Source: Mesorhizobium sp.
GTDB taxonomy: Bacteria > Pseudomonadota > Alphaproteobacteria > Rhizobiales > Rhizobiaceae
NCBI RefSeq assembly: GCF_016793485.1
Contig: NZ_JAEULZ010000050.1
Coordinates: 1-64,000 of the forward strand
Length of the DNA stretch: 64,000 nt
Direction: 5' to 3'
Part shown: in pieces, positions 20,539 through 29,479 of the stretch
How the letters are laid out: each line of letters opens with the position of its first letter
Position numbering within the stretch: position 1 is the stretch's first letter
Translations under genes and position numbers: made by a program
Notes under the pieces: generated by a model
Told to the model about the DNA's origin: nothing
The model's database searches: none
What the model saw: only the letters and a program-made list of their open reading frames with translations

Positions 20539-21759
20539 ATGCCGATAGAAACCGTATCACCCGTGCTCGACGGGACGCCACCTCGGCTGCGCATCACGGG
20601 CGTGGAATGTCACGTGCTGCTTGCGCCTGACTATGACGCGAGTTTCACATCGTCGGCACAGGACAGCCTCGTCGTTGTGATTCACACCGACGGCGGCGTT
20701 TCGGGCGTCGGCGAATGCGACGCCAACCCATGGATGGCCAAAGCCTGCATCGAAGCGCCCGGCACCCACACCATGGGCCTTTCGATCCGCGACATGCTGA
20801 TCGGCTCGGATCCGTTCGAGATCGGCGATCTCTGGCGCCGCATGTACCTCGGCACGGCGATGAACGGTCGCCGCGGCATGGTCATCCACGCAATGAGCGC
20901 CGTCGACATGGCGCTCTGGGACCTGTGCGGCAAGGCCGTCGGCAAACCCGTCCATGCCTTGCTCGGCGGCGCCACGCGCGATCGCATCGTACCCTATGCC
21001 TCTCTGCAGCCTGCCGGAAAGTCCTTCGAGGAGTATCGCGACGCGCTCTGCAAATCGGCCGAAGGGGCGCTGAGGCTCGGGTTCCAGGCCATGAAAACCG
21101 AGATCACGATGAACGGCCCTTACGCGCATGGCGGCATGCGTGAATCGTACGACCGCCACACCGAGGTTTTGGCAGCGGTCCGCAAGGCAGTCGGTCCTGA
21201 CGTCACGCTGATGGTCGACGTGCAATATCTGTGGGACGATGCAGAGACGTGCCTTTCAGTGATCGGCGACTGGGCCGAATTCAACTGCTATTTCCTCGAG
21301 ACGCCGGTGTGGTCGGACAATGAGCGCGACATGGCGAAGCTTGCGGAACGCGCGCCCATGCCAATCGCCTTCGGCGAATGGCTTGCGACGCGATACGAGT
21401 TCGAAAGCCTGATGGATGTCGGCAAGGTCCAGGTCGCCCAGCCCGACGTCGGCAGGGTCGGCGGCATCGGCGAGGCCAAGATCGTCTGCGACATGGCGAA
21501 GGCGCGCGGTCGCAAGATCGTCCCGCATTGCTGGAAGACCGGCATCTCGATCTCGGCGACGGCGCATCTCGCCTTCGTCACAGACCACTGCGCCTTCATC
21601 GAGTACCTGCCACGCGAACTTTGCCATGAGCGACTGCGCCGCGAGCTCGCGCAGGAAGAACTGGTGCTTGCATCGGATGGCACGATTGCCCTCCCGCAAA
21701 AGCCCGGCCTCGGCGTCGAGGTCGATTGGGACGTCGTGCGACGCTACACGGTGGGCTGA
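20539..21759 (+). CDS. Mandelate racemase/enolase superfamily protein, probable acid-sugar dehydratase (cluster A)
   Basis: A 406-residue enzyme with an N-terminal capping domain and a C-terminal barrel. The magnesium ligands are Asp227 (LMVDVQY), Glu254 (FLETPVW) and Glu280 (FGEWLAT). The base on the sixth strand is His330 in VPHCWKTG. The second strand has a Lys186-Thr-Glu188 (KxE) motif and not the KxK of mandelate racemase. Members with this layout usually remove water from sugar acids. The start at 20539 has AAGGA seven bases upstream; the longer frame is not conserved. It sits between the binding-protein and ATPase genes, so it should act on the imported compound. The exact substrate cannot be inferred. 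Confidence 0.85.
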   Translation: MPIETVSPVLDGTPPRLRITGVECHVLLAPDYDASFTSSAQDSLVVVIHTDGGVSGVGECDANPWMAKACIEAPGTHTMGLSIRDMLIGSDPFEIGDLWRRMYLGTAMNGRRGMVIHAMSAVDMALWDLCGKAVGKPVHALLGGATRDRIVPYASLQPAGKSFEEYRDALCKSAEGALRLGFQAMKTEITMNGPYAHGGMRESYDRHTEVLAAVRKAVGPDVTLMVDVQYLWDDAETCLSVIGDWAEFNCYFLETPVWSDNERDMAKLAERAPMPIAFGEWLATRYEFESLMDVGKVQVAQPDVGRVGGIGEAKIVCDMAKARGRKIVPHCWKTGISISATAHLAFVTDHCAFIEYLPRELCHERLRRELAQEELVLASDGTIALPQKPGLGVEVDWDVVRRYTVG

Positions 21760-21767
21760 CCGGAACG

Positions 21768-22823
21768 ATGGCACTCGAACTTGTCGGCATCCGAAAAAAC
21801 TACGACAGGCTCGAGGTCCTGCCGCCGCTCGATCTGTCGATTGTCGACGGTGAGTTTCTGACTCTCCTCGGCCCATCCGGATCGGGCAAGACGACCGTGC
21901 TACGCATCATCGGTGGCTTTGCGCGGCCGAGCGGCGGGCAGTTGATGTTCGACGAGACGGACATCACCGATCTGCCGGCTAACCGGCGGCCGTTCAACAC
22001 CGTATTTCAGGACTATGCCTTATTCCCCCATATGACAGTGCGGGACAATGTCGGCTACGGGCCACTCGTGCAGAGGCGCGACCCCGCTCGATCGGCTCGC
22101 CTGGTCTCGGAAACGCTCGCCATCGTCGGCTTGGCTGCCATGGAGCAGCGTTATCCCTCGCAGCTCTCCGGCGGCCAGCGGCAGCGCGTCGCCCTTGCCC
22201 GAGCGATCGTCTGCGAGCCGAAGGTGATCCTGCTGGACGAGCCGCTGGCCGCGCTCGACGCCTCGCTGCGTAGGCAGATGCAGCTTTTCCTGAAAGACAT
22301 ACAGCGGCAGATAAAGACGACGTTCGTGTTCGTGACTCACGACCAGGAAGAAGCGATCACGATGTCAGACCGGATCGCGGTTATGAATGGCGGCCGCATC
22401 GAGCAGTTGGGGTCGCCGCGCGACCTCTATTTCCAGCCGAAGACGAAGTTCGTTGCCACCTTCTTCGGCGACAACAATATCGTCGAAGGGGTTCTGGCAC
22501 CCGGCGCGGGCGAGGTCGATACCCCTCTTGGCCGGCTGCCGATAGATCGGCGTGGAATGCCTGCCATCGAAGGTCGCTGCATCGTGGCAGTCCGTCCTGA
22601 AAGAATGCGCATCGGCGGCGAAAATGGTGCCGCCATTGCGGGTCAGGTTGCGGAAGTCGTCTTCAGTGGCCCGATGACGAGGATCTTGGTCGCGCCAGCA
22701 GCCGCGCCTGAATTGCGGCTCGATGTCAGGCTGTCCTCCGATGCGGGCCAGCCGCCCCCACAAGTCGGAGAGAGGGTCACGGTCGTCTTCGACCCTTCCG
22801 ACGCCGTCGTGGTGCCGGGATGA
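21768..22823 (+). CDS. ABC transporter ATP-binding protein (PotA-like), cluster A
   Basis: A 351-residue ATPase with Walker A GPSGSGKTT near residue 37, Q-loop VFQDYALFPH, signature LSGGQRQRVALARA, Walker B VILLDEPLAALD and the H-loop VTHDQEEA. The C-terminal 110 residues form a TOBE domain, as in PotA/UgpC-type importers. It starts 8 bases after the enolase-family gene, and its stop overlaps the start of the first permease gene by four bases (ATGA), so translation is coupled. It powers the import system with the cluster A binding protein and the next two genes. Confidence 0.93.
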   Translation: MALELVGIRKNYDRLEVLPPLDLSIVDGEFLTLLGPSGSGKTTVLRIIGGFARPSGGQLMFDETDITDLPANRRPFNTVFQDYALFPHMTVRDNVGYGPLVQRRDPARSARLVSETLAIVGLAAMEQRYPSQLSGGQRQRVALARAIVCEPKVILLDEPLAALDASLRRQMQLFLKDIQRQIKTTFVFVTHDQEEAITMSDRIAVMNGGRIEQLGSPRDLYFQPKTKFVATFFGDNNIVEGVLAPGAGEVDTPLGRLPIDRRGMPAIEGRCIVAVRPERMRIGGENGAAIAGQVAEVVFSGPMTRILVAPAAAPELRLDVRLSSDAGQPPPQVGERVTVVFDPSDAVVVPG

Positions 22824-23662
22824 CCGGGCACGCCAAACGATGGCTTCTCTTCGCGGTTGTCGCCGCGCTGCCGGTCCTGTTCATCCTGCTTCCCATCGCC
22901 TCGTTCCTCATAACCTCCTTCTTCCGCGTCGAGGGCGGCGTCATCCTGGCCGATCCGAACCTGTCCAATTACGGCGCCTTCTTCGGAAACTGGACCTATC
23001 TCGGCACGTTTCTGGGAACGTTGTGGCTGTGCCTCCAGGTCGTGCTGCTTTCGATCGCACTCGGCTATCCAGTCGCGTGGTTCATCTGGCGCCGCTCAGG
23101 AACCGTGCGTTACGCGCTGCTGCTGCTCGCGGTGATGCCGCTCTTCATGAGCTACATCGTCAAGCTCTACACGCTGCGCGCGATGCTCGGGCTGAACGGC
23201 CTGCTCAACCAGATGCTTGTCGGCATCGGCTTTCTCGATGGGCCGAGCCAGTTCTTCCTGTTCAACCAGAGAGCCGTACTGATCACGATGACGGTGATCT
23301 ATCTCCCGTTCGTCATCCTGCCGATCTTTCTCTCGCTGGAGCGTATTCCTCGCGGGCTGCTGTCGGCCTCGGCCGACTTGGGCGCTGGCGCATTCGATAC
23401 GTTCCGGCGCATCGTCCTGCCGCTGTCGCTGCCCGGGACAATCGCGGGCGGACTGTTCGCGTTCGTCCTGGCTCTCGGCGATTTCGTTACGCCGCAGATG
23501 GTTGGCGGCACGACGGGCTTCACCATCGGTCGGGTGATCTGGTCGCAGTTCGGACTGGCCTACAACTGGCCTTTCGGTTCAGCCATTTCCGCAGTCCTGC
23601 TTGCGGTTGCGCTCCTGATCATCGGCCTCGGTGGCTACGCCGCCAGCCGGCGGAGGGTCTGA
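22820..23662 (+). CDS. ABC transporter permease (PotB-like), cluster A
   Basis: A 280-residue inner-membrane protein with about six membrane helices. The EAA-loop equivalent SASADLGAGAFDTFRRIVLPLSLPG at about 190-212 docks the ATPase. The first helix (AKRWLLFAVVAALPVLFILLP) is uncleaved. It overlaps the ATPase gene by four bases and is followed after three bases by the second permease gene. Similar in length and order to PotB. Confidence 0.92.
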   Translation: MTGHAKRWLLFAVVAALPVLFILLPIASFLITSFFRVEGGVILADPNLSNYGAFFGNWTYLGTFLGTLWLCLQVVLLSIALGYPVAWFIWRRSGTVRYALLLLAVMPLFMSYIVKLYTLRAMLGLNGLLNQMLVGIGFLDGPSQFFLFNQRAVLITMTVIYLPFVILPIFLSLERIPRGLLSASADLGAGAFDTFRRIVLPLSLPGTIAGGLFAFVLALGDFVTPQMVGGTTGFTIGRVIWSQFGLAYNWPFGSAISAVLLAVALLIIGLGGYAASRRRV

Positions 23663-23665
23663 CCG

Positions 23666-24475
23666 ATGAGTAGCAGAGGAGAGCGCATACCCGAGATCCT
23701 CGCAGGTTTTCTGACCGTCCTCGTGCTCCTCGTCCTCTACGCGCCGGTCCTGGTCAGCGCACTTTTCTCGGTGGTGACCATCCAGCGGGGAACCATTCTT
23801 TGGGAGACGTTCAGCCTGTCTTCCTATGCGACGCTCTGGTCGAACTCCAGCGTTCTCCAGGCTCTCGCCAACACCGCAATTGTCGCCATCGCTTCCGCGG
23901 CGGCTGCACTTCTTTTCGGGATCGCGCTGGCCTTCTACACACGTTCGGAAAACGCCATCGGCAGGCGGTCGATCGAGGTGCTGATCTATCTTCCGTTCCT
24001 GCTGCCCCCGATCGTCACCGGTCTTTCTTTGCTTGTTACCACATCGGCATTGGGCGTCGGTCGCGGGCTGTTCACGGTGATTATCGGTCATACGATCTTC
24101 GTGCTGGCGGTCGCCTACCGGTTGGTCTCGACCCGACTGGCAGCCCTGCCGCCTTCGCTGCTCGAAGCATCGGCCGATCTCGGCGCCAGCCGATGGCAGA
24201 CGCTGCGGTACGTCCTTCTGCCGCATCTCGCATCGTCGATCGTGACGGGCGCGATCCTGGCGCTGACGCTCTCGTTTGACGAGACGCTGATCAGCACCTT
24301 TGTCGCCGGCGACCAGATGACACTGCCGCTGAGGCTTTGGGCGATGATGCGCGTCGGGTTCACCCCGGAGATCAATGCGCTGGTCACTTTGGTGTTGATC
24401 ACCTCCATTGCGCTGGCGTTGCTCGCGGCATGGCGATTGAAGCCGTCTTGGTCCGAGGCTGATTCCTCGGATTAG
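23666..24475 (+). CDS. ABC transporter permease (PotC-like), cluster A
   Basis: A 269-residue inner-membrane protein, partner of the preceding permease. Its EAA loop LEASADLGASRWQTLRYVLLPHL is well kept. It is the last gene of cluster A. The next gene, the sulfatase, is on the other strand and converges with it, with 79 bases between the stops and no strong terminator seen. Confidence 0.92.
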   Translation: MSSRGERIPEILAGFLTVLVLLVLYAPVLVSALFSVVTIQRGTILWETFSLSSYATLWSNSSVLQALANTAIVAIASAAAALLFGIALAFYTRSENAIGRRSIEVLIYLPFLLPPIVTGLSLLVTTSALGVGRGLFTVIIGHTIFVLAVAYRLVSTRLAALPPSLLEASADLGASRWQTLRYVLLPHLASSIVTGAILALTLSFDETLISTFVAGDQMTLPLRLWAMMRVGFTPEINALVTLVLITSIALALLAAWRLKPSWSEADSSD

Positions 24476-24554
24476 TTTTTGGCCGGGCCGTGATGAGAAT
24501 TGCGTGCGCCGGCTGCCATGGCCCTAATGTTTGCCGTTCAACAAACCCTGACAG

Positions 24555-26045
24555 TCAGTCTCCTTGCGTGAAAAAGGCGTCCTCGTTGGGCAGCGAAGGT
24601 GGCCCGTGCGCAGCGTCGGTGACCGCCGCGAATGCCTCCACCATAAACAAGGGCTTTGCGCTTTCACGGGCCAGTTGCTCGATCCGGGCTTTCAGTTCAG
24701 CCACTTTCTCAACATTGGTTTCGGCCAGGTTTGCGGTTTCCGACGGGTCCTGCGGAATGTTGTAGAGTTCGATCGCCGACGGAAGCGGTGTGCGCCAGAT
24801 CAGTTTCCAGTCATCGATGCGGACCCCGCCGCGAAACGGTTCAATGTTGTAAACGATCTCGTGGCGAGGCGAGGCTTTGCCTTCACTAATTGTCTGCCAA
24901 ACATCCATTCCATCAAGCGTCTTTCCGCCGTCCACCCTGGCACCGGCAAGCCCTGCAAGGGTCGGGAGCATGTCGACGACATGCATCATTCCGCTGACCT
25001 CGCCCGCCGTTATTTTACCTGGCCAATTGGCGAGGGCCGGTACGCGGGTCCCACCTTCGTAGAGCATGCCCTTGCCTCCACGGAAGGGGGCGTTGCTGGC
25101 CGGCAGTTTCAGGTCGGACACGTCTACGTCGCCGGCCAGCATTGCGGTCTGGTTTCCACCGTTGTCGCTCATGAAGACAATGAGCGTGTTGTCACGCATC
25201 CCCTTCTGGTCCAGGGCAGCTACGACCTTGCCGATTTCGTCGTCCATGCAGGTTATCATTGCAGCGTAGGTACGCCGCGTCGGGTCTTCGATACCCTCGT
25301 ATTTCTCCAGATATTCGTCCGGCGCCTGGTAGGGTGAGTGCGGGGCGGTGAAGGCAAGATACATGAACATCGGCGTCGCAGGGTCATGTGCTTCGATCTG
25401 CTTGACCGCGTCAGCCCCCAGAAGCTGCGTTACGTAGCCGTCTTCTTCGACGGGTTCATCGTTGCGAAACCAGTCGAGCACGCCTGACGATGAGCGGGTG
25501 AAATAGTCGACTTCACCGACCATCGTTCCATAGTGATAATCAAACCCGCGTTGGCGTGGCCAGAACTTGCGATCGGCATGGCCCAAATGCCATTTCCCGA
25601 CCATTACCGTCTTGTAGCCAGCTTCCTTGAGTACCTGGGGAAGCAACCTTTCTTCCACCGGCAAGCCGTATTTCCCGGGAGTTGGGATGACCAGGGTCTG
25701 CAGCCCATAGCGCCACGGATAGCGCCCCGTCATCAACGCCGCTCGGGTCGGCGTGCACATCGGCTGGACATAGAATTGCCCCAGCTGGGCTCCCTCCTTC
25801 GCGAGCTTATCCAGGTTTGGTGTCTTGATATCGGACCCATGGAAGCCGACATCGGCCCACCCTAGATCATCGGCCACGATGTAAATGATATTTGGACGCG
25901 AAGCAGGTGCCTGCGCCCCTGCCGGGAACATGCCTGCAAGGTTTGCTGTCACGCCACCCGCAACGATGGCCGCCCCCGCAAGAAGCTGCCGACGCGACAG
26001 GCGAAGATTGCCGGCATTCGGGTGTTCTATCTTTACGCGTTCCAT
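24555..26045 (-). CDS. Tat-exported type I sulfatase (arylsulfatase family)
   Basis: A 496-residue periplasmic sulfate-ester hydrolase. Residues 1-46 are a twin-arginine leader (LSRRQLLAGAAIVAG ... AGAQA). The mature part opens with NIIYIVADDLGWADVG, where the two aspartates bind calcium. Cys97 in CTPTRAALMTGR is the residue turned into formylglycine; the C-x-P-x-R form suits the oxygen-dependent maturase. Further family marks are VGKWHLGH, TAPHSPYQAP and FMSDNGGN. Tat export fits an enzyme matured in the cytoplasm. GGAGGAGC precedes the ATG. No maturase gene is in the window. It lies downstream of an epimerase/oxidoreductase/importer operon but is separated from it by 467 bases with an integrase remnant. 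The substrate is unknown. Confidence 0.93.
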   Translation of the reverse strand: MERVKIEHPNAGNLRLSRRQLLAGAAIVAGGVTANLAGMFPAGAQAPASRPNIIYIVADDLGWADVGFHGSDIKTPNLDKLAKEGAQLGQFYVQPMCTPTRAALMTGRYPWRYGLQTLVIPTPGKYGLPVEERLLPQVLKEAGYKTVMVGKWHLGHADRKFWPRQRGFDYHYGTMVGEVDYFTRSSSGVLDWFRNDEPVEEDGYVTQLLGADAVKQIEAHDPATPMFMYLAFTAPHSPYQAPDEYLEKYEGIEDPTRRTYAAMITCMDDEIGKVVAALDQKGMRDNTLIVFMSDNGGNQTAMLAGDVDVSDLKLPASNAPFRGGKGMLYEGGTRVPALANWPGKITAGEVSGMMHVVDMLPTLAGLAGARVDGGKTLDGMDVWQTISEGKASPRHEIVYNIEPFRGGVRIDDWKLIWRTPLPSAIELYNIPQDPSETANLAETNVEKVAELKARIEQLARESAKPLFMVEAFAAVTDAAHGPPSLPNEDAFFTQGD

Positions 26046-26338
26046 GGATGCTCCTCCGCAGGCACTAACCGTCTATCACGCTCCTCAGAAGCGGGCGTCT
26101 GTCCCACGCCTAAAGGTGACATGCAGTTTGTTCTATCCGTTTTGCGCAAAAACGGGAAATCCTAGCAAAGAGAATGGGCCGCCTGATGCTGCTTACCGTC
26201 CATCCAGTTGGCTGGTATCGAGTTCTTCGAGAGAATTCTGTCGGCGCTGGGATGAGGCTGAGCAGGTAGCGTGCGCGGCGAGGAGAACTCCTATTCGTCT
26301 TCCCGGGTGCGCGAGGCGGAGCAAACTATCAAGGACTC
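26046..26338. other. Non-coding stretch upstream of the sulfatase gene
   Basis: About 290 bases with no convincing gene. It must hold the sulfatase promoter. The reading frames here are broken and may be eroded coding sequence linked to the integrase remnant that follows (for example the short run EFFERILSALG in one frame), but I cannot name a gene. Confidence 0.4.
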
Positions 26339-26516
26339 AATAAGGAAGCTCGCCCCGTATTTGGGGCTGTAGGTTTGGACGGCGTAACCCCAGATGTTCT
26401 TCGTCATACTTTCGCGTCGGTCGCCATCGGCGTTAGGTCACTCGGATGGGACCATCGTAGCAATGCTGGGTCATAAAGGACGAGGTGTTATCTCTCGATA
26501 CATCCCTCCTACCTAG
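26339..26516 (+). pseudogene. Tyrosine recombinase (phage-type integrase), frameshifted C-terminal remnant
   Basis: The plus strand reads GLDGVTPDVLRHTFASVAIGV from 26372, the box II signature of tyrosine recombinases with the catalytic Arg-His. After a one-base shift near 26445 it continues DGTIVAMLGHKGRGVISRYI and stops at 26514-26516. That second part is the LGH...SRY segment with the catalytic tyrosine, in the spacing expected for the family. The N-terminal two thirds are missing, so the gene is dead. The stop codon overlaps the stop of the convergent oxidoreductase gene, so the remnant abuts it directly. It is a trace of past mobility of this region. Confidence 0.8.
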
Positions 26517-27511
26517 ACACCGAGTTGCTTGCGCACGGCCTCAAGCCGTTCCATCGCAACCACACCCTCCATGATGCCGGGCGCGGGCGATTCCTCCCCC
26601 TTGAGCCCTTTGACCACATCCGCCAGCATTGCGTGATAACCTTTGGGATCTTCGTTGGCTGCGGCAGTGAAGTTAGGCCGCCACGAGAGAGTGTCTACCG
26701 TCTCGTCGAGTGTTGCCTCCGGCTCCACGATCTTGAAGGGCGGGTTGCGATGCCAGGCGATGTCGATGACGTTGTCTATTTCGATCCGCTGATGATCGGA
26801 CATTATCTCGAGCCGCTCGACCGGCGCGCCACGCGATTGCATCGTTCCCATTGCAAGCGAGCCAAGCGCAGCGTTCTCGAAATCGAAATCGATGTGAATG
26901 AGAAGGCGGCCTTTTCCTCCTTCCGTCTTGCGTGCGTTGACCGCCGTGACCGGTGAGCCAACCAACCAGGAGACCAGATCGAAATAGTGGACGCAGTGGT
27001 GCAGGAAGAAGCCGCTATAGTCGACGTCTCCCGCAAAATAGCCGGGTGCTGTCATGTAGCGCCCCTGGATACCCATGACTTCGCCGAAACGTCCCGAACG
27101 GATGATATTGCCGGCCAGCTTGTTGCCAATCGAGTAACGTTTCATGAAACCCAGGAACAGAGGCTTTCTTGCGTTTTTGGAGGCCTCCAGCAATTCGCGC
27201 GCGCCAGCTGCCGTGGCAGACGGCGGCTTCTCCATGAAAACGGGCAGGCCCCGCGCCAGTGCCGCCTTTCCGAAAGCCAGATGCTGATCCGGGCCCACCG
27301 CCATGCCAACGGCGTCGATGCCGGGCGTCGAAAGCAGGTCGTCCAAATTGGTGACCAGTCGCTGCACGCCGAATTGCCGGCCCGCTTCCTCCAGACGCGT
27401 AGGGTCAATTTCGCAAAGCGCGGCGAGCCGCACATCATGACGCACGAGTTGTGGAAGCAACATCTGGGTTGCATGAATGCCGCAACCGATCCAGGCGATA
27501 TTCAGGGTCAT
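26513..27511 (-). CDS. Gfo/Idh/MocA family oxidoreductase
   Basis: A 332-residue NAD(P)-dependent oxidoreductase. The Rossmann fold opens with LNIAWIGCGIHATQMLLPQL, followed by ALCEIDPTRLEEAG and the conserved EKPPSAT (the EKP motif holds the catalytic lysine) near residue 95. The C-terminal domain begins around 125. These enzymes oxidise or reduce cyclic sugars, inositols and sugar acids. The start overlaps the end of the upstream epimerase gene by four bases (ATGA), so both are co-translated. In cluster B it probably works with that epimerase on the imported compound. Confidence 0.9.
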   Translation of the reverse strand: MTLNIAWIGCGIHATQMLLPQLVRHDVRLAALCEIDPTRLEEAGRQFGVQRLVTNLDDLLSTPGIDAVGMAVGPDQHLAFGKAALARGLPVFMEKPPSATAAGARELLEASKNARKPLFLGFMKRYSIGNKLAGNIIRSGRFGEVMGIQGRYMTAPGYFAGDVDYSGFFLHHCVHYFDLVSWLVGSPVTAVNARKTEGGKGRLLIHIDFDFENAALGSLAMGTMQSRGAPVERLEIMSDHQRIEIDNVIDIAWHRNPPFKIVEPEATLDETVDTLSWRPNFTAAANEDPKGYHAMLADVVKGLKGEESPAPGIMEGVVAMERLEAVRKQLGV

Positions 27512-28389
27512 CGACGATATTCCGTAAGATGCAGGTGGGATCTGATGAAGGCGCTGGCCGCCGCAAGGCGTTCGGATTCGTCTTCATGGGGAGGACGCCA
27601 TTGCGCGAGTGGGACGCCGAAGCGATCATCATTGCGGCGGAAGGGTTCAAGCGAAACCGGTCCTTCATAGCCGACCTCATGGAGAGCCCGGCAGGTATCG
27701 ACCCAATCGGTCATACCCGTTCCGGGGAAACCACGATGGTTCTCGTTTGCCTGGAAATGTACCAGCCGCCCGCCAGCGAGACGTATCGCTTCTGAGATCG
27801 ATGCCTCTTCCATGTGCATGTGGAAAGTATCGAGCATGAGGCCGACAGCCGGGTGGTCAACGGCATCCAGAAGCTCCATTCCCTGCTGCACCGTGCAGAG
27901 GACGTCGCTTTCGAAACGGTTGAGGGGCTCCACCGCCAAGGTGACACTGTTCGCCTGCGCGTATTCGCCAGCCTCCTTCAGGCCGCGTACGGCGCGCGCC
28001 TTGCGCGCCAGACGTTCCTCTTCCAGAACCGGCTGCGGTGCCCTCCCGGCAAAGACGAGCGGATTGCCAGTCATGGGGCCGCCGACGATTGTCGCACCGA
28101 GAGCGACCGCGCTGTCGATACAATATTTCAAGTAGTCGATACCCGCCCGGTGTGCGCCTTCGTCGTCAGAGCAGAGGTTGCGCTGCATGTTCACCCGCGC
28201 GGCCAGCACGACATCCAGCCCGGCGTCCGACAAGGCCCGCCGGGTATCCACAGGGTCGAGTTCACCAGGTTCGGGAACCAGCAACTCAATGAAATTGTAT
28301 CCAAGTTCGCGGATTGTCGCGAAGAGTGGAAACTGCTCGGCCGTGAATGGCCGAGCATATTGCATGGAAATCAGTCCAATCGGGTTCAC
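27508..28389 (-). CDS. Sugar phosphate isomerase/epimerase family protein (AP endonuclease 2-like TIM barrel)
   Basis: A 293-residue barrel of the IolE/hydroxypyruvate isomerase-like family. Typical pieces are YNFIELLVPEP, VEPLNRFESDVL (metal glutamate), GLMLDTFHMHMEE (metal Asp and His) and VSLEPF near the C-terminus. Such proteins epimerise or isomerise ketoses or 3-keto sugars, and they often pair with Gfo/Idh/MocA dehydrogenases. Both features fit here. The start is GTG at 28389 with AGGAG six bases upstream. It lies 40 bases behind the ATPase gene of cluster B and overlaps the oxidoreductase gene by four bases. The substrate is not known. Confidence 0.87.
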   Translation of the reverse strand: MNPIGLISMQYARPFTAEQFPLFATIRELGYNFIELLVPEPGELDPVDTRRALSDAGLDVVLAARVNMQRNLCSDDEGAHRAGIDYLKYCIDSAVALGATIVGGPMTGNPLVFAGRAPQPVLEEERLARKARAVRGLKEAGEYAQANSVTLAVEPLNRFESDVLCTVQQGMELLDAVDHPAVGLMLDTFHMHMEEASISEAIRLAGGRLVHFQANENHRGFPGTGMTDWVDTCRALHEVGYEGPVSLEPFRRNDDRFGVPLAQWRPPHEDESERLAAASAFIRSHLHLTEYRR

Positions 28390-28429
28390 TTATTTCTCCT
28401 GATTCAGGCTCGTCCGACTGCAGGGAGCA

Positions 28430-29479
28430 TCAGATGGACAGTGTAGTTTGTGGGATCAGCCGCAAATCCTCCGGTGCGGCCAAGACATGGACATCGGAGC
28501 CGCCTCGCACCGGCTCGCGCACATTGCGGTCTGCGATCAGAAGCGTCCCGAGTTCCGTCTCGACGCGGTACTCCATGACCCCACCCAAATAGGATGCCCG
28601 GGCAACACGTCCCGGCAGGCCTTCCTGCCCTTCTCGCGCAATCGCCAGCAGTTCGGGGCGAGCGACCAGGATCGCTTCAGCGCCCGGCGCAAGGCTGCCT
28701 GGAACAGGGATCGAACCGAACCGGACGTGCCCGTCTGCCCCGGCCTTGACCTTCAAAACGTTGGCGTCCCCCATGAAGTCGGCAACGAACTCACTGCGAG
28801 GGGCGTCATAGAGTTCTCGTGGGCTGCCGCTCTGCTCGATGCGGCCATTCCTCATGAGAAAAATTCGGTCCGAGATAGCCAACGCCTCGGTCTGGTCGTG
28901 GGTGACATAGACCACGGAAAGTCCGAGAGCCTGTTGAAGATCGCGGATTTCGTCGCGGACCTGACGGCGCAGTTTGGCGTCCAGATTGGAAAGCGGTTCG
29001 TCGAACAGCAGAACGTCCGGTTCCAGGACCAGTGCGCGCGCCAATGCCGCGCGCTGCTGCTGACCGCCTGAAAGCTCGGCAGGTAGCTTGTAGGTCTTTT
29101 CCGCAAGTCCAAGCTGCTCCAGTTGGGCCATGGCACGGACAAGGGCCTGCTTCTTCGGTGTCTGCTTGGCGATGAGACCGTATGCGACGTTCTCAAGAAT
29201 GTTCAGATGAGGAAACAGCGCATAGCTCTGGAACACCATGCCTATTGAACGCAGGTTGGTCGGAACGTTCGATACATCCCGCCCGCCGATTACGATCCGC
29301 CCGGCTGTCGGCATTTCCAGCCCAGCAATCAGCCGTAGCGTCGTGGTCTTGCCGCAGCCGGACGGCCCGAGCATGCTGACCAACTCGCCTTTGGCGATAG
29401 TGAAATTCTGTTCCTCCAGCGCTTGGACGGCGCCGAATTTCTTGATGACTTTCTCAAAGCTGACTGCATCTTCGGTCAT
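28430..29479 (-). CDS. ABC transporter ATP-binding protein (FbpC/PotA-like), cluster B
   Basis: A 349-residue ATPase with Walker A GPSGCGKTT, Q-loop VFQSYALFPH, signature [14 protein letters not shown], Walker B VLLFDEPLSNLD and H-loop VTHDQTEA, followed by a TOBE domain. The frame is open to 29665, but GGAG seven bases before the ATG at 29479 and the four-base overlap with the permease stop fix the start. It powers the importer of cluster B. Confidence 0.92.
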   Translation of the reverse strand: MTEDAVSFEKVIKKFGAVQALEEQNFTIAKGELVSMLGPSGCGKTTTLRLIAGLEMPTAGRIVIGGRDVSNVPTNLRSIGMVFQSYALFPHLNILENVAYGLIAKQTPKKQALVRAMAQLEQLGLAEKTYKLPAELSGGQQQRAALARALVLEPDVLLFDEPLSNLDAKLRRQVRDEIRDLQQALGLSVVYVTHDQTEALAISDRIFLMRNGRIEQSGSPRELYDAPRSEFVADFMGDANVLKVKAGADGHVRFGSIPVPGSLAPGAEAILVARPELLAIAREGQEGLPGRVARASYLGGVMEYRVETELGTLLIADRNVREPVRGGSDVHVLAAPEDLRLIPQTTLSI

